Under the pieces are notes generated by a model that was given only the letters and a program-made list of their open reading frames with translations, ran no database searches and was not told the origin of the DNA. Source: Lycium barbarum (lineage: Eukaryota > Streptophyta > Magnoliopsida > Solanales > Solanaceae). Taken from it: a stretch of 64,000 bases of DNA. Position 1 is the stretch's first letter. Each line of letters opens with the position of its first letter. Location: the NCBI RefSeq assembly GCF_019175385.1, contig NC_083338.1, forward strand, positions 70,130,712-70,194,711, given 5' to 3'. The position numbers were made by a program, and so were the translations under genes. Below are positions 1 through 13,142 of this stretch, in pieces.

Positions 1-664
1 ACGTGCTGATTTGACTTGATAAGGCTTGGTGTTCGGTATACTTTGATATTTGTTTCACTTGGGGCTAGTTATTGCATCAAGGCTTGATTATGTGAGTCGA
101 TTTCTTGGGAGCATGACTTGTACTCTATGGTTTTCTAGTTTTCTCTTTCCTTATTATTTTTTTATATGTCAACTAGTCTTAGTCGGTCTATGACACCTAC
201 TAGTACTTGTTGTTTGTACTGACCTGCACTTGCTGCATTCTTTTATTAGTGCAGAGTTCCAGATAGGATTGACCTTTGGTTCTCGTGGCTAATTGCGATG
301 CGAGAGTTCCTGCTGAGAGTCTTACAGGGTGATCATGAGGACGTCTGCCGCCTTGGAGATTCTTCCTTTATCTATGTCTTATTTCATATTCCGAGGCATA
401 TTTAGACTTTTGATGTACTTTGTTACTTTTAGACTTGTAGTATCTATTTAGTTTCCCTTGTTTGGTTAGACCAAACTCTGGGTGGATTTTATGTATTTCC
501 TTACTTCCGCACATTCTAAATGATTATCGTCAGACTTACATGATTTTTATCTCTTCTGCTTGTCTATTGTTTATTTATGACTTCATAATTTTTGGGATAA
601 GGGTTTGCCTATCGAGGTGGGAAAGGTAGGTGCCCGCGCGACTTAGCTAGATTGGGTCTTGACA
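1..664 (+). repeat. Element I: 3' end of 5' LTR
   Basis: This is the terminal part of an LTR whose start lies left of the window. It ends in TTGACA at 659-664 and is followed after three bases by a primer-binding-site match, which is what marks it as a 5' LTR in plus orientation. It holds the AGTAC...GTACT stem (202-220) followed by GACC that recurs in all the other LTRs here. No coding potential is seen. The matching 3' LTR probably begins at 63065, but the two pieces do not overlap, so identity cannot be tested inside the window. Confidence 0.7.
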
Positions 665-667
665 AGT

Positions 668-679
668 TGGTGTCAGAGC
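668..679 (+). other. Element I primer-binding site
   Basis: TGGTGTCAGAGC differs by one base from TGGTATCAGAGC, the complement of the 3' end of plant initiator Met tRNA. It lies three bases after the LTR end, the usual spacing in these elements. Confidence 0.75.
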
Positions 680-2833
680 CCTAGGTTACCCGATTTATAA
701 TATAAGAGCGTGTCTAGTAGAGTCTCGTGGATCGGTACGATGAGCTCCGTACTTATCTACGAGAGGTTATAGGACATTTAGAAAACTTCACTTTCTTTCA
801 TTCTTTCGTGCTACTTTATTCAAATTGGTATCTAGCTGATTCCAATTGGTATCTGGACTTTCTTATCTTGATCACCCACGGAAGGTGAAAACCCGTCCTT
901 AATTCTTATATGAATGGTTGATCTATGATGTGTCATGGTATGGTACGAGATGTGTTATTCTGATTTGAACATGTGATCTAGTTCAGTCTCTAGTTATGGC
1001 CTAAGGATTCGATTGTGTAGAGTCGCGATTAGACTCAGTTGTTGTGTGGAGTGACGATTAGACTCTTTTGTTGCGAGATTTTGTGAGAAATGGGAAGATA
1101 GTTCAGAGGTTTACAAGGTCTCCATGTTTCATTGTTGGGTTGCTCGCAAGTGAAAGAGTGCCTTGATAGCTTGATAATAGTGGGTTGCTCGATGATATGC
1201 GGTTTGGGAAAAACTTCAACATCTTAAGGCTTTATGATGGTGTACGTGACACTAGTATACCAATGGTAGGTCGACAATTCAGCAGCGGTAGAGTATTAGA
1301 CGTCGGTATATGGGGAAAAGTGTAAGTTCGGTAATGGCCGTCGAATTGGGAAAACGTATTGTGACAGCGTGTAATAAAGAAAAGAAGTTGATAATAAGGA
1401 CATAAAGAAAGACTTTTGTGGAAAGCACGTAGCGAAGTGATTTCATAGAATATCTTAAATAAGAGTACTTTCGTGAGATTGGGAAGGAAAAAAATTAGTA
1501 TCTGACATGGTTGTCAGGATAAGGTTGTTACTGGTGCTAAAAGTTATTCTTGATATAAGCTCGTTGATGTTAAAGGACTACTCGGTTATTAAGTGAATGC
1601 TATGGGCACATCATTTGATCAGTAAATTTTATTGGTTTGTAGACTTCTGAAGAGTTAGTAAACGACTGATAGAAATGACTTCAATTATGGGCGTATGCGA
1701 TGCGTTAGTGACTTGAGGAGTTACCGGTTGTTTCACTTAGATTTGAGGAGAAATATTTGATATCATTTTGTGGTTTGTTTGGCTTAAATGGATGATTAGT
1801 TTAGAGGATCGAGTGGATTTGAGTGGTTGTTGATTGATAGTGATAAACGTGATTTGAAATGACATATGGGTACTTGAGTCGTGTTTGGACTGTGGGGATA
1901 TTATATCATGACGTACGGTAAGGGGTGTGATTGATGAGGTTGATTGGTGTCTTCGAGGTTAAGGGCAAACAGAAAATCGTTGAAATAAGAGTTAGTGATG
2001 TGAGAGCTTGGTTGCGATTGTATAGTGTAGAGTGGGCTTGAGAGTTTATGTATGAGCTGGTATGTTCGGTTATGTCATAGACTAATAGAGGTCAGTGGTG
2101 GACTAAGGTTAGGAACCTTGTATTCATTGTGTAAAAATTGGCTAGATCCCTCTACTAGTGGTGTTATTACTTGACTTAGGTGATTAAATAAAAGGGGATA
2201 GTCGTGCGAGTGGTTATAGGTATTCAGATTCGATAATTGAGGTAAGAGGTGACTCCTCGAGGACTAGTAACGTTAAGGATTTAAGTAAGCGATTAGTAAA
2301 TATGGGTACTTGAAATGGTAGATCGATGATGGGTTAACCGAGTTAAGTTGGGGATAACATTTCAGAAATTGAGTAAGGCAACTTGGGCCAGAACAATTTA
2401 GTAGGATACATGAGGCTATTAGTGAGACTGTTTGTGCGATACGTTGGATTTAGAGAGAGGTCAAGTTCGAGTTGTAAGAGTTAAGGAAACTCTAATGTGC
2501 AGAGTGTGTGGTACGATCCTATCTCCAGGATTAATTCAGCTAGTTTGCAAGGTTTATGATTATGTGGTATTCGATAGAGTGGATTCAAGGATTAATTACG
2601 ATATTGATGATTGTGAAGTGATTAGAAAATTAGGAATTGACGAGTCGATAAAAGGTATAGTTGATTGTGAATCGATAAGAAAAAGGTACATCTTGGAGAT
2701 TTCTTGGACCAGCATGGATTGTGGTGTAGTCTTCTTGCATATTCCAGTTGAGATGTGTTTGTGGCGTGAGCTTAAGAAGGAAAGCTACAGGGATGGACTA
2801 TGTGGTATGACAGAGTTTTTTGAGGTTCGTGAT
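680..2833 (+). other. Element I internal region, left part, non-coding
   Basis: This is the leader and internal DNA of the outermost element up to the insertion point of E. It is rich in G and T and poor in C on the plus strand, and has no long open frame resembling gag or pol. The segment near 690-810 resembles the leader of the other elements (TAGAGTCTCGTGG, then a pyrimidine-rich CTTTCTTTCATTC stretch). The rest is not recognisable. It resumes after E at 54938. Confidence 0.55.
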
Positions 2834-5214
2834 TGTCACGACCCGACTAGGGGCCGCGACGGGTACGCGGGGCTAGCCACCGAGCACCACTCGCTCTAAT
2901 ACCCATCTTACTCACTTAATGCCCTTTTATAACTTTATGCACGAATTATAGGAAAACATATTTTATATAGAAACATAAATGCATTATATACATTTGCCAC
3001 TCGGCAATCAAAATAATATTTACATATAACAACATCTTGTGAGACCATCTAACCCACACTGCGTATCTACGAGCCTCTACTGACATACTATACATGTAGA
3101 CGGAACAAGTCTCCGTCATGCCCAAAATATACATATGTACCAAAAGGATAATCATGAGCACCTCCGGACAATGGAGTGCTTTCACTCAGCTGACAGCTCC
3201 TAAGAATCTGGATCGAGCTCACCTCCCTGTCTACCTGTGAGCATGAACACAACGTCCAAAGAAAACGAACGTCAGTACGAATATTGTACTGAGAATGAGA
3301 GGCAAGAACAATAGCAATACATCAAGAGAATAAGAGAAACATCAAGTATGGATCAAACTGTATCTGACTGCGAATCATATAGGAAGTAATGCATGCTGAC
3401 TTACTTTATGCTCATCCTCATCTCATATATGCATAACATGCATATGTGCAAATAAACTGCCCAACCATATAGGTGCGGTGAGATAATCAATAACATTAGC
3501 CCGCGTCCAGGCCTCCCGCGTCCGGGGTACCATCTCATGCCGCCCACTAGTGGTGTCTGCCCATGCCAAAAGGCCATGGTGTATCCGTATAGCTGCCCGC
3601 CTTGGCGGTGACTGCCCCGCCAACTAGGCGCGGTGTAATATGATCATGATATGCTCATCATAGAATACTTGTAATACCATGCTTATCATAATATGCTTAT
3701 CATAGTACATGCATAAGACTCAAGATCAACTATACTCTATCGGGGTGACGTAAGGTCGTGCTCCCCCGATTTCATTATGGAGCAATTGTGGACATTCTGC
3801 CTCACCTTGAAGGAATTAGTACATAAGGTGAGTGTAGCAATAAATAGCATCATTATCAATATGGCATCATCATATCATATCTCTTATCTTATATAGACAT
3901 TTATGGATTTAGGCTTCTAGCAATTCCGAAATATAGGAACTCACGAAAAGGAAAGGAACTTATGCTATAGGATTCATGCCATTAGAAAGAAATGACTAGC
4001 CTCACATACCTTTGTCGTTTAGCTACGCTATCGTTCACTTGCTCTCCTTTAATGTCACGTCTCTACCTTCACGAAAGAATCTGTATAAACGTTAGTTAGT
4101 CGACTTAAGGGAATACGTCACTATTTCTAGAGAAAATTGGGCAGTACTTCTTTTATTTATGCTACTCTTCCCATAGTCCATATCGACTCCCAACGCTCAC
4201 AACAACATCCACAATATTACAATCAACAACCATCATTTATATATATTCACCGCATTCCACCATTTTCCTCCAATATTTCCCACATTTATCCGTATAACTC
4301 ATTATTGTGTTTTCGCGCATTTAATACTTGTTTCATGATATAAATATCATTTATAACGTATTCATAATCACAATACTTCAACATTCATGATTCAATTCCA
4401 CTATCCTTCAATGATGACACTATTCACCCATTCAAGACCCATTTCCCATGTCTTTCTACAATTCAAGCTTCTTAGTCTTCTAATTCCTTAAACAACATGA
4501 TAAAGTCATGAAACATACCTTAGATGATAGTTGAACAATTCTTGAGTTGAAATGCTTCACTTAGACAAAATCCTAGTTCCACCTTCTTTGGAATTTCTTG
4601 ACTTAAATGATCCTTTGATGTGTTTCTTACACTTGGTTTTTGTATATTGATGAAGTTGATCTTAAATTTTCACTTGAATTCTTGTTTTGGAAGAATTTGG
4701 AATGTTCTAGAGAGAGATTGGGTCGTGGAGTGAGAAGGGGAAATAAATAAAATGAACTTGGATCATTATTTTATAAAATTCAAATCTGTCCAGATGCCAT
4801 TATACGGTCCATTATACGGTCCGTATAATTGACCGTAAAACTGCTTCAGTGGTCACCCTTCTCTGTGTCAACTTGACGGTTCATTATACGGGCCCTATAA
4901 TATGATACGGTCCGTATAATCTACCGTAAAACCCACATTTCCTCAACTTCCTTCTGTGACACTTCTACGGTTCATTATACGGCCGTAAAACCATTATACG
5001 GTCCGTATAATCGACCGTATAATCCACCAGTTCACTGAATCTTATTTTCATCACTTCGTTTCATCTCCGATCCTTATGGAACCTTCTTAACAATTGTTCA
5101 ACACTTCAATACCAACCTACGGGACATTATCACTCGTCTCAAAACACCGCTTACACTATGACCTTTGTTAGCCTATTCACTGTATACTAACGGAAATTTT
5201 TTCGGGGTGTAACA
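2834..5214 (-). repeat. Element E 3' LTR (2381 bp)
   Basis: It runs from TGTCACGACC to GGGTGTAACA, that is TGTTACACCC...GGTCGTGACA in element orientation. It holds the paired hairpins near 3255-3298 and GC-rich hairpins near 3530-3640. An AG|GTATGT motif lies near 4010, read on the minus strand. A U3 array of ACGGTCCGT palindromes spans 4799-5023. No protein is encoded; the open frames inside it are chance. Confidence 0.92.
4799..5023 (-). promoter_or_regulatory. U3 palindrome array, TATACGGTCCGTATA type
   Basis: Three full palindromes of the form TATACGGTCCGTATA and several half sites (GACCGTA, TACGG) are packed in about 225 bp. The array lies just upstream, in element orientation, of an AT-rich TATA-like stretch (TTTTATTTATTT near 4745-4760) and a CT-rich presumed leader. 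The position suits an enhancer or transcription-factor array. The function is inferred. Confidence 0.55.
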
Positions 5215-5250
5215 TTCTTCCCCCCTTTGGAACATTCGTCCTCGAATGTT
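5215..5250 (-). other. Element E polypurine tract and adjoining stem-loop
   Basis: On the minus strand a run CCAAAGGGGGGAAGAA (5215-5230) abuts the 3' LTR and would prime plus-strand synthesis. Directly upstream of it, 5231-5250 forms AACATTCG-loop-CGAATGTT, a perfect 8-bp stem with a 4-nt loop, seen at the same place in A, B, J and, weakened, in D. Confidence 0.85.
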
Positions 5251-5415
5251 AAACACTCGGGATTCTATGAAAATTTCGCTATAGTTTCCCTTGTAATTAG
5301 GCACTATCAACCTATCACAACAACCCATAATATCATCGCCTCACAGGGCTATATCACAATACCAACATATTTATGGCCACACACGACCAAAAGCATAAAA
5401 TAAAGCATGCATACC

Positions 5416-6500
5416 TCATCTCATCGGCGTAACATCTTGAATCTCCTCTGGGGGTTGGAATAAGTGCGGATATTTGGCTTTCATGTTCTCCTCCGCTTCC
5501 CAAGTCATTTATTCCCGATTATTGTTCCGCCACAAAACTTTGACTGAAGCAACCTCTTTATTTCGAAGTCTCCGCACCTGTCTACCTAAAATGGCAACAT
5601 GCATTTCTTCATATGCCAATATTTCCGTCACTTGAACATCATCAATCAGAACTATTCTTGTCGGGTCTCCAATACACTTGCGGTGCATCGAAACATGAAA
5701 AACTGGGTGCACTGACTCGAACTTTGAAGGAATGTCCAATTCGTAGGATACACGGCCCACCCTACGGATGACTCTATAAGGTCTGATACATCTTGGGCTC
5801 AACTTCCCCTTTTTACCAAACCTCATTACCCCTTTCATTGGTGATACTTTCAGGAATACCCAATCATTGACCTGAAATTCCAAGTTTCATCGGCGGTTAT
5901 CCGCATAAGACTTTTGGCGACTCTGGATGTCAGCAATCGATCTCGGATGATCTTGACTTTTTCGACTGCTTGCTGAATCAAGTTGGGGCCTATTAATTGT
6001 GTTTCTCCTGTTTCAAACCATCCAATTGGAGATCCATATTTTCTCCCATATAAAGCTTCATATGGGGCCATTTGAATACCGGAATGATAGCTGTTGTTGT
6101 AAGCAAATTCAATAAGGGATAAATGCTCATCCCAACTACCGCCAAAATCTAACACACACGCTCGTAGCATATCCTCCAAGGTATGAATAGTATGCTCGGC
6201 TTGTCTATCGGTTTGTGGATGAAATGCCGTGCTGAACTTGACTTGAGTACCTAGACCTTCCTGAAAGGATTTCCAAAACTTGGTTGTAAACTGTGCCCCT
6301 CTGTCTGTGATAACGGCTAATGGAATTCCATGAAGTTGCACAATTTCTTTTAGATACAACCTGGCATAGTCTTCTGCCGAATACGTGGTTCTGACTGGGA
6401 GGAAATGAGCTGCTTTTGTGAGTCTGTCCATGGTCACCCATATAGAATCATTCTTCCCCCGTGAACGGGGTAATCCCACAATAAAATCCATATTAATAAT
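5416..6500 (-). pseudogene. Element E pol, C-terminal part: integrase core and chromodomain
   Basis: This piece continues the E polyprotein beyond insertion H. It encodes the integrase DDE core (NMDFIVGLP at the H junction, [12 protein letters not shown], then the region with the catalytic Glu), the GKKGKLSP and HPVFHVSM blocks, and a chromodomain-like tail. It is broken by a frameshift between about 5850 and 5883 and by a TAA at 5509-5511. Homology continues past that stop to a terminal TGA at 5416-5418. It was part of one gag-pol frame before decay and is no longer functional. Confidence 0.9.
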
Positions 6501-8910
6501 TGTCATGACCCGACTAGGGGGCCCCGACGAGCACCCGGTGCTAGCCCACCCGGGCACCCCCTTTTACTTACACTTATGCTTACATTTAGGTGAGCCACAT
6601 AATTAGACATACATTTCTGTTCATTCGTCAAGCTAGTCCCATTTGGACAACAACACTTTTATATCATCATAGGCATTTATGCCACATCAATGTACATGGG
6701 CCGACAAGGCTAACAAAATGATATACAAAACATAGGCCGACAGGGCCAGACATATCTAACCATATACACGTGACTACGAGCCTCTAAGAAGAGTGTGACA
6801 TAACACATGAGCGGGACAGGACCCCGCTATGCCCATAATTATATACACAAAAGAATAAGTACCCAAAAGCTATGGCTCCGAAGCAAATGGAGCTCTGCTA
6901 TGTAATCTCTTGAAAGAGCTGCTATGGATCAAGTCTGTCTCCTTGTGCACCTGCGGGCATGACGCAGCGTCCACAAACAAAAGGACGTCAGTACGAAGAA
7001 TGTACTGAATATGTAAAGCATGATCAACATCGATGTATAAGCATAATGAACAACATATGAAATAGCATAGGAGGGGGAGACAATAATATCATCATCATGA
7101 CACTTACTTGCCCTTCATAGGAACTTTCCATTTCTCATACGTATTTGTATACATACATCCTCATCCGTGTTCCATAATAGTACTCGTACCATATTTGTGC
7201 TCGTATTCGTATACATGCCCTTATTCGTATTCATATACGTAGTCTTATCACATTCATATTCATATTATATACATAGCGCATACCCATATATACATACAAA
7301 GCGTACCCGACCACAAGGTTCGGTGTTTCATACATACTTGGCCAACCAAGGCTCAAGGTTATATCTACCTGGCCATACCAAGGCTTCAGGGTTATCCGTC
7401 CCATCTGCAGATGTGTGCGCGCGTTACGTAATCATATACATATATATATATAAACATATACTCTACCCGGCACAATAGGCTCGGGGTTTCATTATAGCCC
7501 TTCATATGCACACATACATCTAATAGCCCATAGGCACCTTTAGCATTATTATTATTATCATCATCATTACTATCATCATCATTATCGTTACGTCTATATT
7601 ATAGGCTTACTCGTCATATGAGGAACGTAGTACAATCGTAGTACATATCAAGGATCGTGAGCTTACGAGCTCGGAAGATCAATCATTTGAAGATAACATA
7701 CTCGTATAGAGGATTTAGAAACTTTGCCAAAGAACCATGCCTTATGAATGAAAGGTTAACCTTACATACCTATTTGTCGCACTATTCTACACTTGCATGT
7801 TCCTTTCCAACGCTAGCGTTTCTACCTTCATTAAGGTCATACTATCATTAGAATCGATAATTAGTACACATGGTTAAGGCTAGGAAAAATTGGACAGTAT
7901 TTCCTTTATTGATACAATGTCTAATTCATGGTCCTTCAATGTCATTTATAACCCATTCACGTCACAATATAACAATAATCATGATTCGATTCCAATTAAT
8001 CCTCTACATGGCACTATTCATCATGCATGACTCATTTTATCATGTTCTTCTACACTCCAAGTATTCAACTCTCCAATACCTTAGACATCACATAAATATC
8101 ATGAATCTTACCTTAGATATTGTAGGAACAAGCCTTAGTTGATAATACGTCTCTTTGAGCAAAACCCTAGTTTATCTCCATTGGGATTCCTTGACCTTGG
8201 ATGATCTTTGATGGTTTCCTTACTCTTGATTCACTTGATTTATGTTGTTGATCACCAAATATCCTTGAATTCTTATGGAATATATGTAGAGAGAGGTTTT
8301 AGAGAGAAGGAGTGTGATGTAGAAGTGAAATAAAATAAGTCTTGGTCCCCTTATTTAATGACTTGAAAATCTGTGTTGAAGTGCACAGTGGTCGTAAACA
8401 TGGTTTACGACCCGTCCTCCAGTTTTCGGACCGTCCTTCGTGGTCGTCCTTAACCATTTTCAGAACCAGAAACTTAGGCTGCTGCATGGTGATTTACGAC
8501 CATGGTTTACGGGTCGTAAATCACTTTACGGTCCGTATTCCAGGTCGTATTTTACCATTTTCTCGACTGGCAGAAAGTTGAAGTTTTGCATGCCAATTTA
8601 CGACCTGCCAGTTTACGGACCGTATACCATTTTACGGTCTGTATTACACTTTTACGACCACTGGCCAGTTTGCAATTCTGCAATTTTTCTCATTTCTTAG
8701 ACTTTTCATTCTAATCACCCACACCCATTTACATGCATTGTTCATCCCATAGCTTGCCATATCTTAGCCAACTTTCTCGTCTTACATCGGATACCTTTGA
8801 AATCTCGCCTAAGGTCATCACGTCGTTTCTTGCTCATGAACATACCACACTCATACCCATCACTAGTTCATTCACTTGCGTACCAACGAAATTTTTTTCG
8901 AGGTGTAACA
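6501..8910 (-). mobile_element. Element H: solo LTR (2410 bp) inside E integrase
   Basis: It runs from TGTCATGACC to GGTGTAACA and is flanked by ATAAT on both sides (6496-6500 and 8911-8915). There is no internal domain and no second LTR, so it is a solo LTR left by recombination between the two LTRs of a former element. It is related to LTRs D and G and more distantly to E. It splits the E pol frame in the DDE core, before the first catalytic Asp block in reading order. It contains the paired hairpins (about 6970-7010) and a palindrome array (8390-8665). Confidence 0.93.
8390..8665 (-). promoter_or_regulatory. U3 palindrome array of LTR H, TTTACGGTCCGTA type
   Basis: Repeated TTACGGTCCGTA, TTACGGACCGTA, GGTCGTAAA and TTTACGACC sites lie between an outer pair CAGTGGTCG (start) and CGACCACTG (end) that are themselves inverted repeats. 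On the transcribed strand the array sits upstream of an AT-rich stretch and a CT-rich region (8290-8370), as in D and G. The function is unknown. Confidence 0.55.
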
Positions 8911-8915
8911 ATAAT

Positions 8916-11900
8916 TTCCCATTTCCACGTAGGAATTTCCATTGCTTGCAATAAGCCTCCTGGCTTTTGATGTTCTGCTTTTACCTGTTGGCAATTTGTA
9001 CATTGTGCTACAAAATCTGTTATATTCCTCTTCATGCCATCCCATCAGTATATCAATTTAAGGTCATGATACATTTTGGTTGCACCGGGATGAATAGAAT
9101 ACCGAGAATAGTGAGCTTCCTCTAAAATCCGTTGGCGCAGATTTGCCACATCCGGTACGCATAGCCTGCCTTGATATCTGAGGACCCCATCTATGGAAAC
9201 TTCAAATGGAGACTTTTCCTTTTCACGAGATAGGTCTCGGTAATGCCGTAACTGAGAGTCTTCATATTGTCGTTCCTTCACTTCTACATTCAAGGATGAA
9301 ACTGTGGGGTCAGTAATGCTAATACCTGCACTACCCAAATCAATTGCACGTACTCCAAGATTTGCTAATCGATGGAGCTCACAGACCATTTCTTGCTTTT
9401 CTGAAGGAACTCCACATAAACTACCCATCGATCGACGGCTAAGCGCGTCGGCTACCACATTCGCTTTTCCGAGGTGGTACAAAATATTTACATCATAATA
9501 TTTCAACAATTCTAGCCACCGCCTCTGTCGTAGGTTTAACTCCCTTTGCTTAAAAATATGTTGGAGACTCTTGTGATATGTATAGATATCGACGTGCATA
9601 CCATACAAATAATGTCTCCATATCTTCAAAGCATGAATAACCGTGGCCAGTTCGAAATCATGAGTTGGATAATTCTGTTCATGTTTCCGCAATTGCCTCG
9701 AGGCATATGCAATAACTTTGCCATGCTGCATCAATACACATCCTAATCCCACACCGGAAGTGTCACAATATACAACATAGTCATCTGGCCCTTCTGGGAG
9801 TGTTAACACTGGAGCTGAGGTCAATCTGCCCTTCAATTCTTGGAAACTACGCTCACATGCATCGTTCCATTGAAATTTAGCGGACTTCTGAGTTAGCTTC
9901 GTTAATGGGGCTGAAATGGAAGAAAAACCCTCTATGAATCTTCTATAATATCCTGCCAAGCCCAAGAAACTACAAACTTCTGTGGGTGTCGTAGGCCTTG
10001 GCCAAGTCTTCACGGCTTCAATTTTCTGGGTGTCGACTCGGACGCGATCATCTGATATAACATGGCCTAGAAATGTTACAGAATTCAGCCAAAACTCGTA
10101 CTTTGAGAACTTTGCATATAATTCCCGAGCTCGGAGAACGCCAAGGACGATTCTTAGATGATCTGCATGTTCTGATTCTGTGCGAGAATATACCAGAATA
10201 TCATCGATAAATACTATCACGAAGAGATCCAAGAATGACCTGAACACATTATTCATTAAATTCATGAACACCGCCGGGGCATTTGTCAACCCAAACGACA
10301 TTACTCGGAATTCGTAGCGGTCATATCTCGTCCGGAATGCTGTTTTGGGAATATCCGCTTCTCTAACTCTCACTTGATGATAACCCGACCTCAGATCTAT
10401 TTTGGAAAACCACTTGGCAGCTTGCAGTTGATCGAATAGGTCATCAATTGTTGGAAGAGGATATCTATTCTTCACCGTCACTTTGTTCAACTGCTTATAA
10501 TCAATACACATCCGTAAAGAACCATCTTTCTTCCTCACGAACAAGACCGGTGCTCCCCATGGCGATGAACTGGGCCTAATGAAACCCTTCTCGAATAAGT
10601 CCTTCAACTGTGCCTTTAGCTCTTTCAATTCTGCTGGAGCCATTTGATAAGGAGGAATAGAAATAGGCTCGGTGTCCGGTAATACATCGATAGCGAAATC
10701 AATTTCCCTTTCTGGAGGAAGACCTGGAAGTTCGTCTGGAAATAAATCTGGGAATTCATTCACTACCGGAACAGATTGGAAAGCTGGTGGCCTTGCCTTG
10801 GTGTCGTGAACTCGAACTAGATGATAAATGTAGCCCTTGGCTATCATCTTCCTTGCCTTAAGGTAGGAAATAAACCTACCCTTTGGAGACGCGGTATTAC
10901 CCTTCCATTCAAGCACGGGCTCTCCCGGAAATTGAAATCGAACCAATTTCGTCCGGCAACAAACATTAGCATAACATGATGCCAACCAATCCATCCCCAT
11001 GATTACATCAAAATCTATCATTTCCAATTAAATCAAATCGGATTTTTTCTGTCGGTCACATATAACAACTACACAATTCTTATATACTTGCCTCGCTATT
11101 ACGGGATCACCAACAGGAGTGAATACCTCGAAAGGTTTAATTGGCTCGGGTCTCACCCCAATACAATCGGTAACATACGGGGTAATATAAGAGAAAGTAG
11201 AACCCGGATCGATCAAAGCATATACGTCACGGGAAAATATAATCAATGTACCTGTGACAACATCTGGGGAGGACTCAAGATCCTGTCGCCCAGCTAAAGC
11301 ATATACGCGGGGCTGAACAACACCTGAAGTTGATGTTCCCCCTCTGCCTCTACCTCTACCAGCTGGAGTCTGGGAAATCTGTGTTGTCGGGCGTACCGAA
11401 GAAGAACCCACTGCTGAACCTATGGGCTGAGTCCCAACTCCATCTCTCGTTGACGGACAGTCTCTCATCATATGACCAACCGGCCCGCAGGCATAGCAAG
11501 CATCCGAACCCTGACGACACTGTCTGGAATGCAATCTACCGCACTGGCTACACCGCGATACCGGAGGTCTCCGCTAACTAAAGTCTCCCATAAACGGAGA
11601 ATCTGAGGCCCTCGAACTCTGGCCCTGTCCTGACTGAAAAAGAACGACCAAACCCCCTATCCGAGAATTTGGGAGGCGCACTAGTCGCTAACTGACCTGA
11701 GTGCCTAGAATGCATCTGTCTCAGTCCCCCTCTATATTCACTGCTCGCTCCCATAGATCTAGCCCTCTTACCTTGTCTTCGATCATTATCACGATCATTC
11801 CTTTGCGGCTGTTGTCGTCCCTCAAGATTCTGAGCATGGGCCTGTATTCGGGAAATATCCATCCCATCTTGCAAAGAGGCCGTCAAACAATCTATAAATA

Positions 11901-12606
11901 AATGTGGCCCCAAATCACTCATAAATATATAGACCCGGTCTCCCATGTCGGCCACCATAGATGGAGCATATCTAGCCAAAGAATTGAATTTCATACTATA
12001 CTCTCAGGCACTCATGCTACCTTGCTTCAAATTCAGGAACCTGTCCGCTCTAGCTCAGCGGACTTTGGGTGGCAAATAATGACGAATGAAGGCATCCACG
12101 AACTTTTGCCATACCGGACGAGGCACATTCTCTCCTCTTGATGCCATCCAATTGTTGTACCACAATACCGCCACATCGCGGAGTCTATAAGAGGCCAACT
12201 CCACGGATTCGGTCTCGGAAGCATGAATAATCTTTAAGGTCCTCAACATTTCATCGATGAAGTTTTGCGGATCTTCGTCCGGCTTCGACCCAAAGAACTC
12301 CGGGGGATTTAGAGTCATGAAATCACGGGCTCTCGCACTGGCGGAATGATCACTCGGGCCCGCATTCTGTCGCTGTGCCTGGGCGGCAACCAATTGTGTC
12401 AATAGATGAATAGCTTCGGTCACTTGTTGACCCGAAGCAACTGGTGGAGGAATTGGGACTGAAGCTCCTCCTTGCTCTTATACATTGGGCGAAGCCTCAT
12501 TTTGTGATTCGCCCTCCTCTACATTCGATGGAGGATCTCTTTCTGCCTGCCTCTTTGTCGTAGCTTTGCCCTTCTGGGCGACTGTAGCTTTTCCCTTTGG
12601 CGGCAT
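8916..12606 (-). pseudogene. Element E gag-pol: gag, protease, RT, RNase H, integrase finger
   Basis: The frame starts at ATG 12604-12606 (MPPKGKATVAQKGKA). In order it shows the Retrotrans_gag-like region (12060-12420), a CCHC knuckle CYACGPVGHMMRDCP near 11460-11500, and protease DPGST near 11200. Next come RT with FIDDILVYS near 10200, RNase H with a YCDTSG block, and the start of the integrase HHCC finger. In-frame stops lie at 12478-12480, 12055-12057, 11578-11580, 11028-11030 and 9045-9047, and a frameshift lies between 11535 and 11578. The longest surviving stretch is 9045-11027 (RT-RNase H). The gene is dead; sequence type and order match the Tekay/Del chromovirus lineage. Confidence 0.93.
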
Positions 12607-12793
12607 TCTTAAAGCACAACACACTTTTAGGAAACATGAAATCTTAGGTATGGCTCTATCGCACGATTTCATAAGAAGAAAAATGGTCATTCTCCTAAAT
12701 GCCCTGTAGCCTCTTGTTTATTGAAGTGGCGCGCAACACACCTTAAACAAGACTCTACTAGACACGGCTCGTAGACACTTCCTAGGACGAACT

Positions 12794-12805
12794 GCTCTGA
12801 TACCA
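12794..12805 (-). other. Element E primer-binding site
   Basis: On the minus strand this reads TGGTATCAGAGC, a perfect match to the complement of the initiator Met tRNA 3' end. It lies four bases inside the 5' LTR boundary at 12810. Confidence 0.9.
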
Positions 12806-12809
12806 CTTT

Positions 12810-12895
12810 TGTCATGACCCGACTAGGGACCGCGATGGGTACCCGGGGCTAGCCACCGAGCACCACTCGCTCTAATACCCATCTTACTCACTTAA
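12810..12895 (-). repeat. Element E 5' LTR, fragment 1 (U5 end)
   Basis: The first 86 bases from the U5 end of the E 5' LTR match 2834-2919 of the 3' LTR, then D interrupts at the duplicated CTTAA (12891-12895 and 36069-36073). The LTR continues at 36074 and, after F, at 53327. Confidence 0.93.
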
Positions 12896-13142
12896 TGTTA
12901 CACCTCAGAAAATTTTCCGTTGGTACGCAAGAGAATGAACTAGTGATGAATATGAGTACACGATGTCTATGAGTAAGAAACGACGTTTGATGACCTTAGG
13001 CGAGATTTCGAAAGTATCCGATGTGAGACGAGGAAGTAGGCTAAGTTAAGATGAGATACAAGGTGAGCAATGCATGTGCATGGACGGGGGTGATTAGAAT
13101 GAAAAGTCGAGAAATGAGAAAAATTGAAAGTTGGCTAAACTT

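Noticed and set aside
1..2833. Host gene or regulatory RNA in the flanking DNA
   Set aside because: LTR end and primer-binding site at 661-679 and pol remnants at 62815-62995 show that the flanks are the interior of a larger retrotransposon; no host sequence is identifiable in the window.
2432..2899. 155-codon open frame
   Set aside because: It runs from non-coding I DNA across the E insertion junction at 2834 into the LTR, has no recognisable domain, and can only have existed since E inserted.
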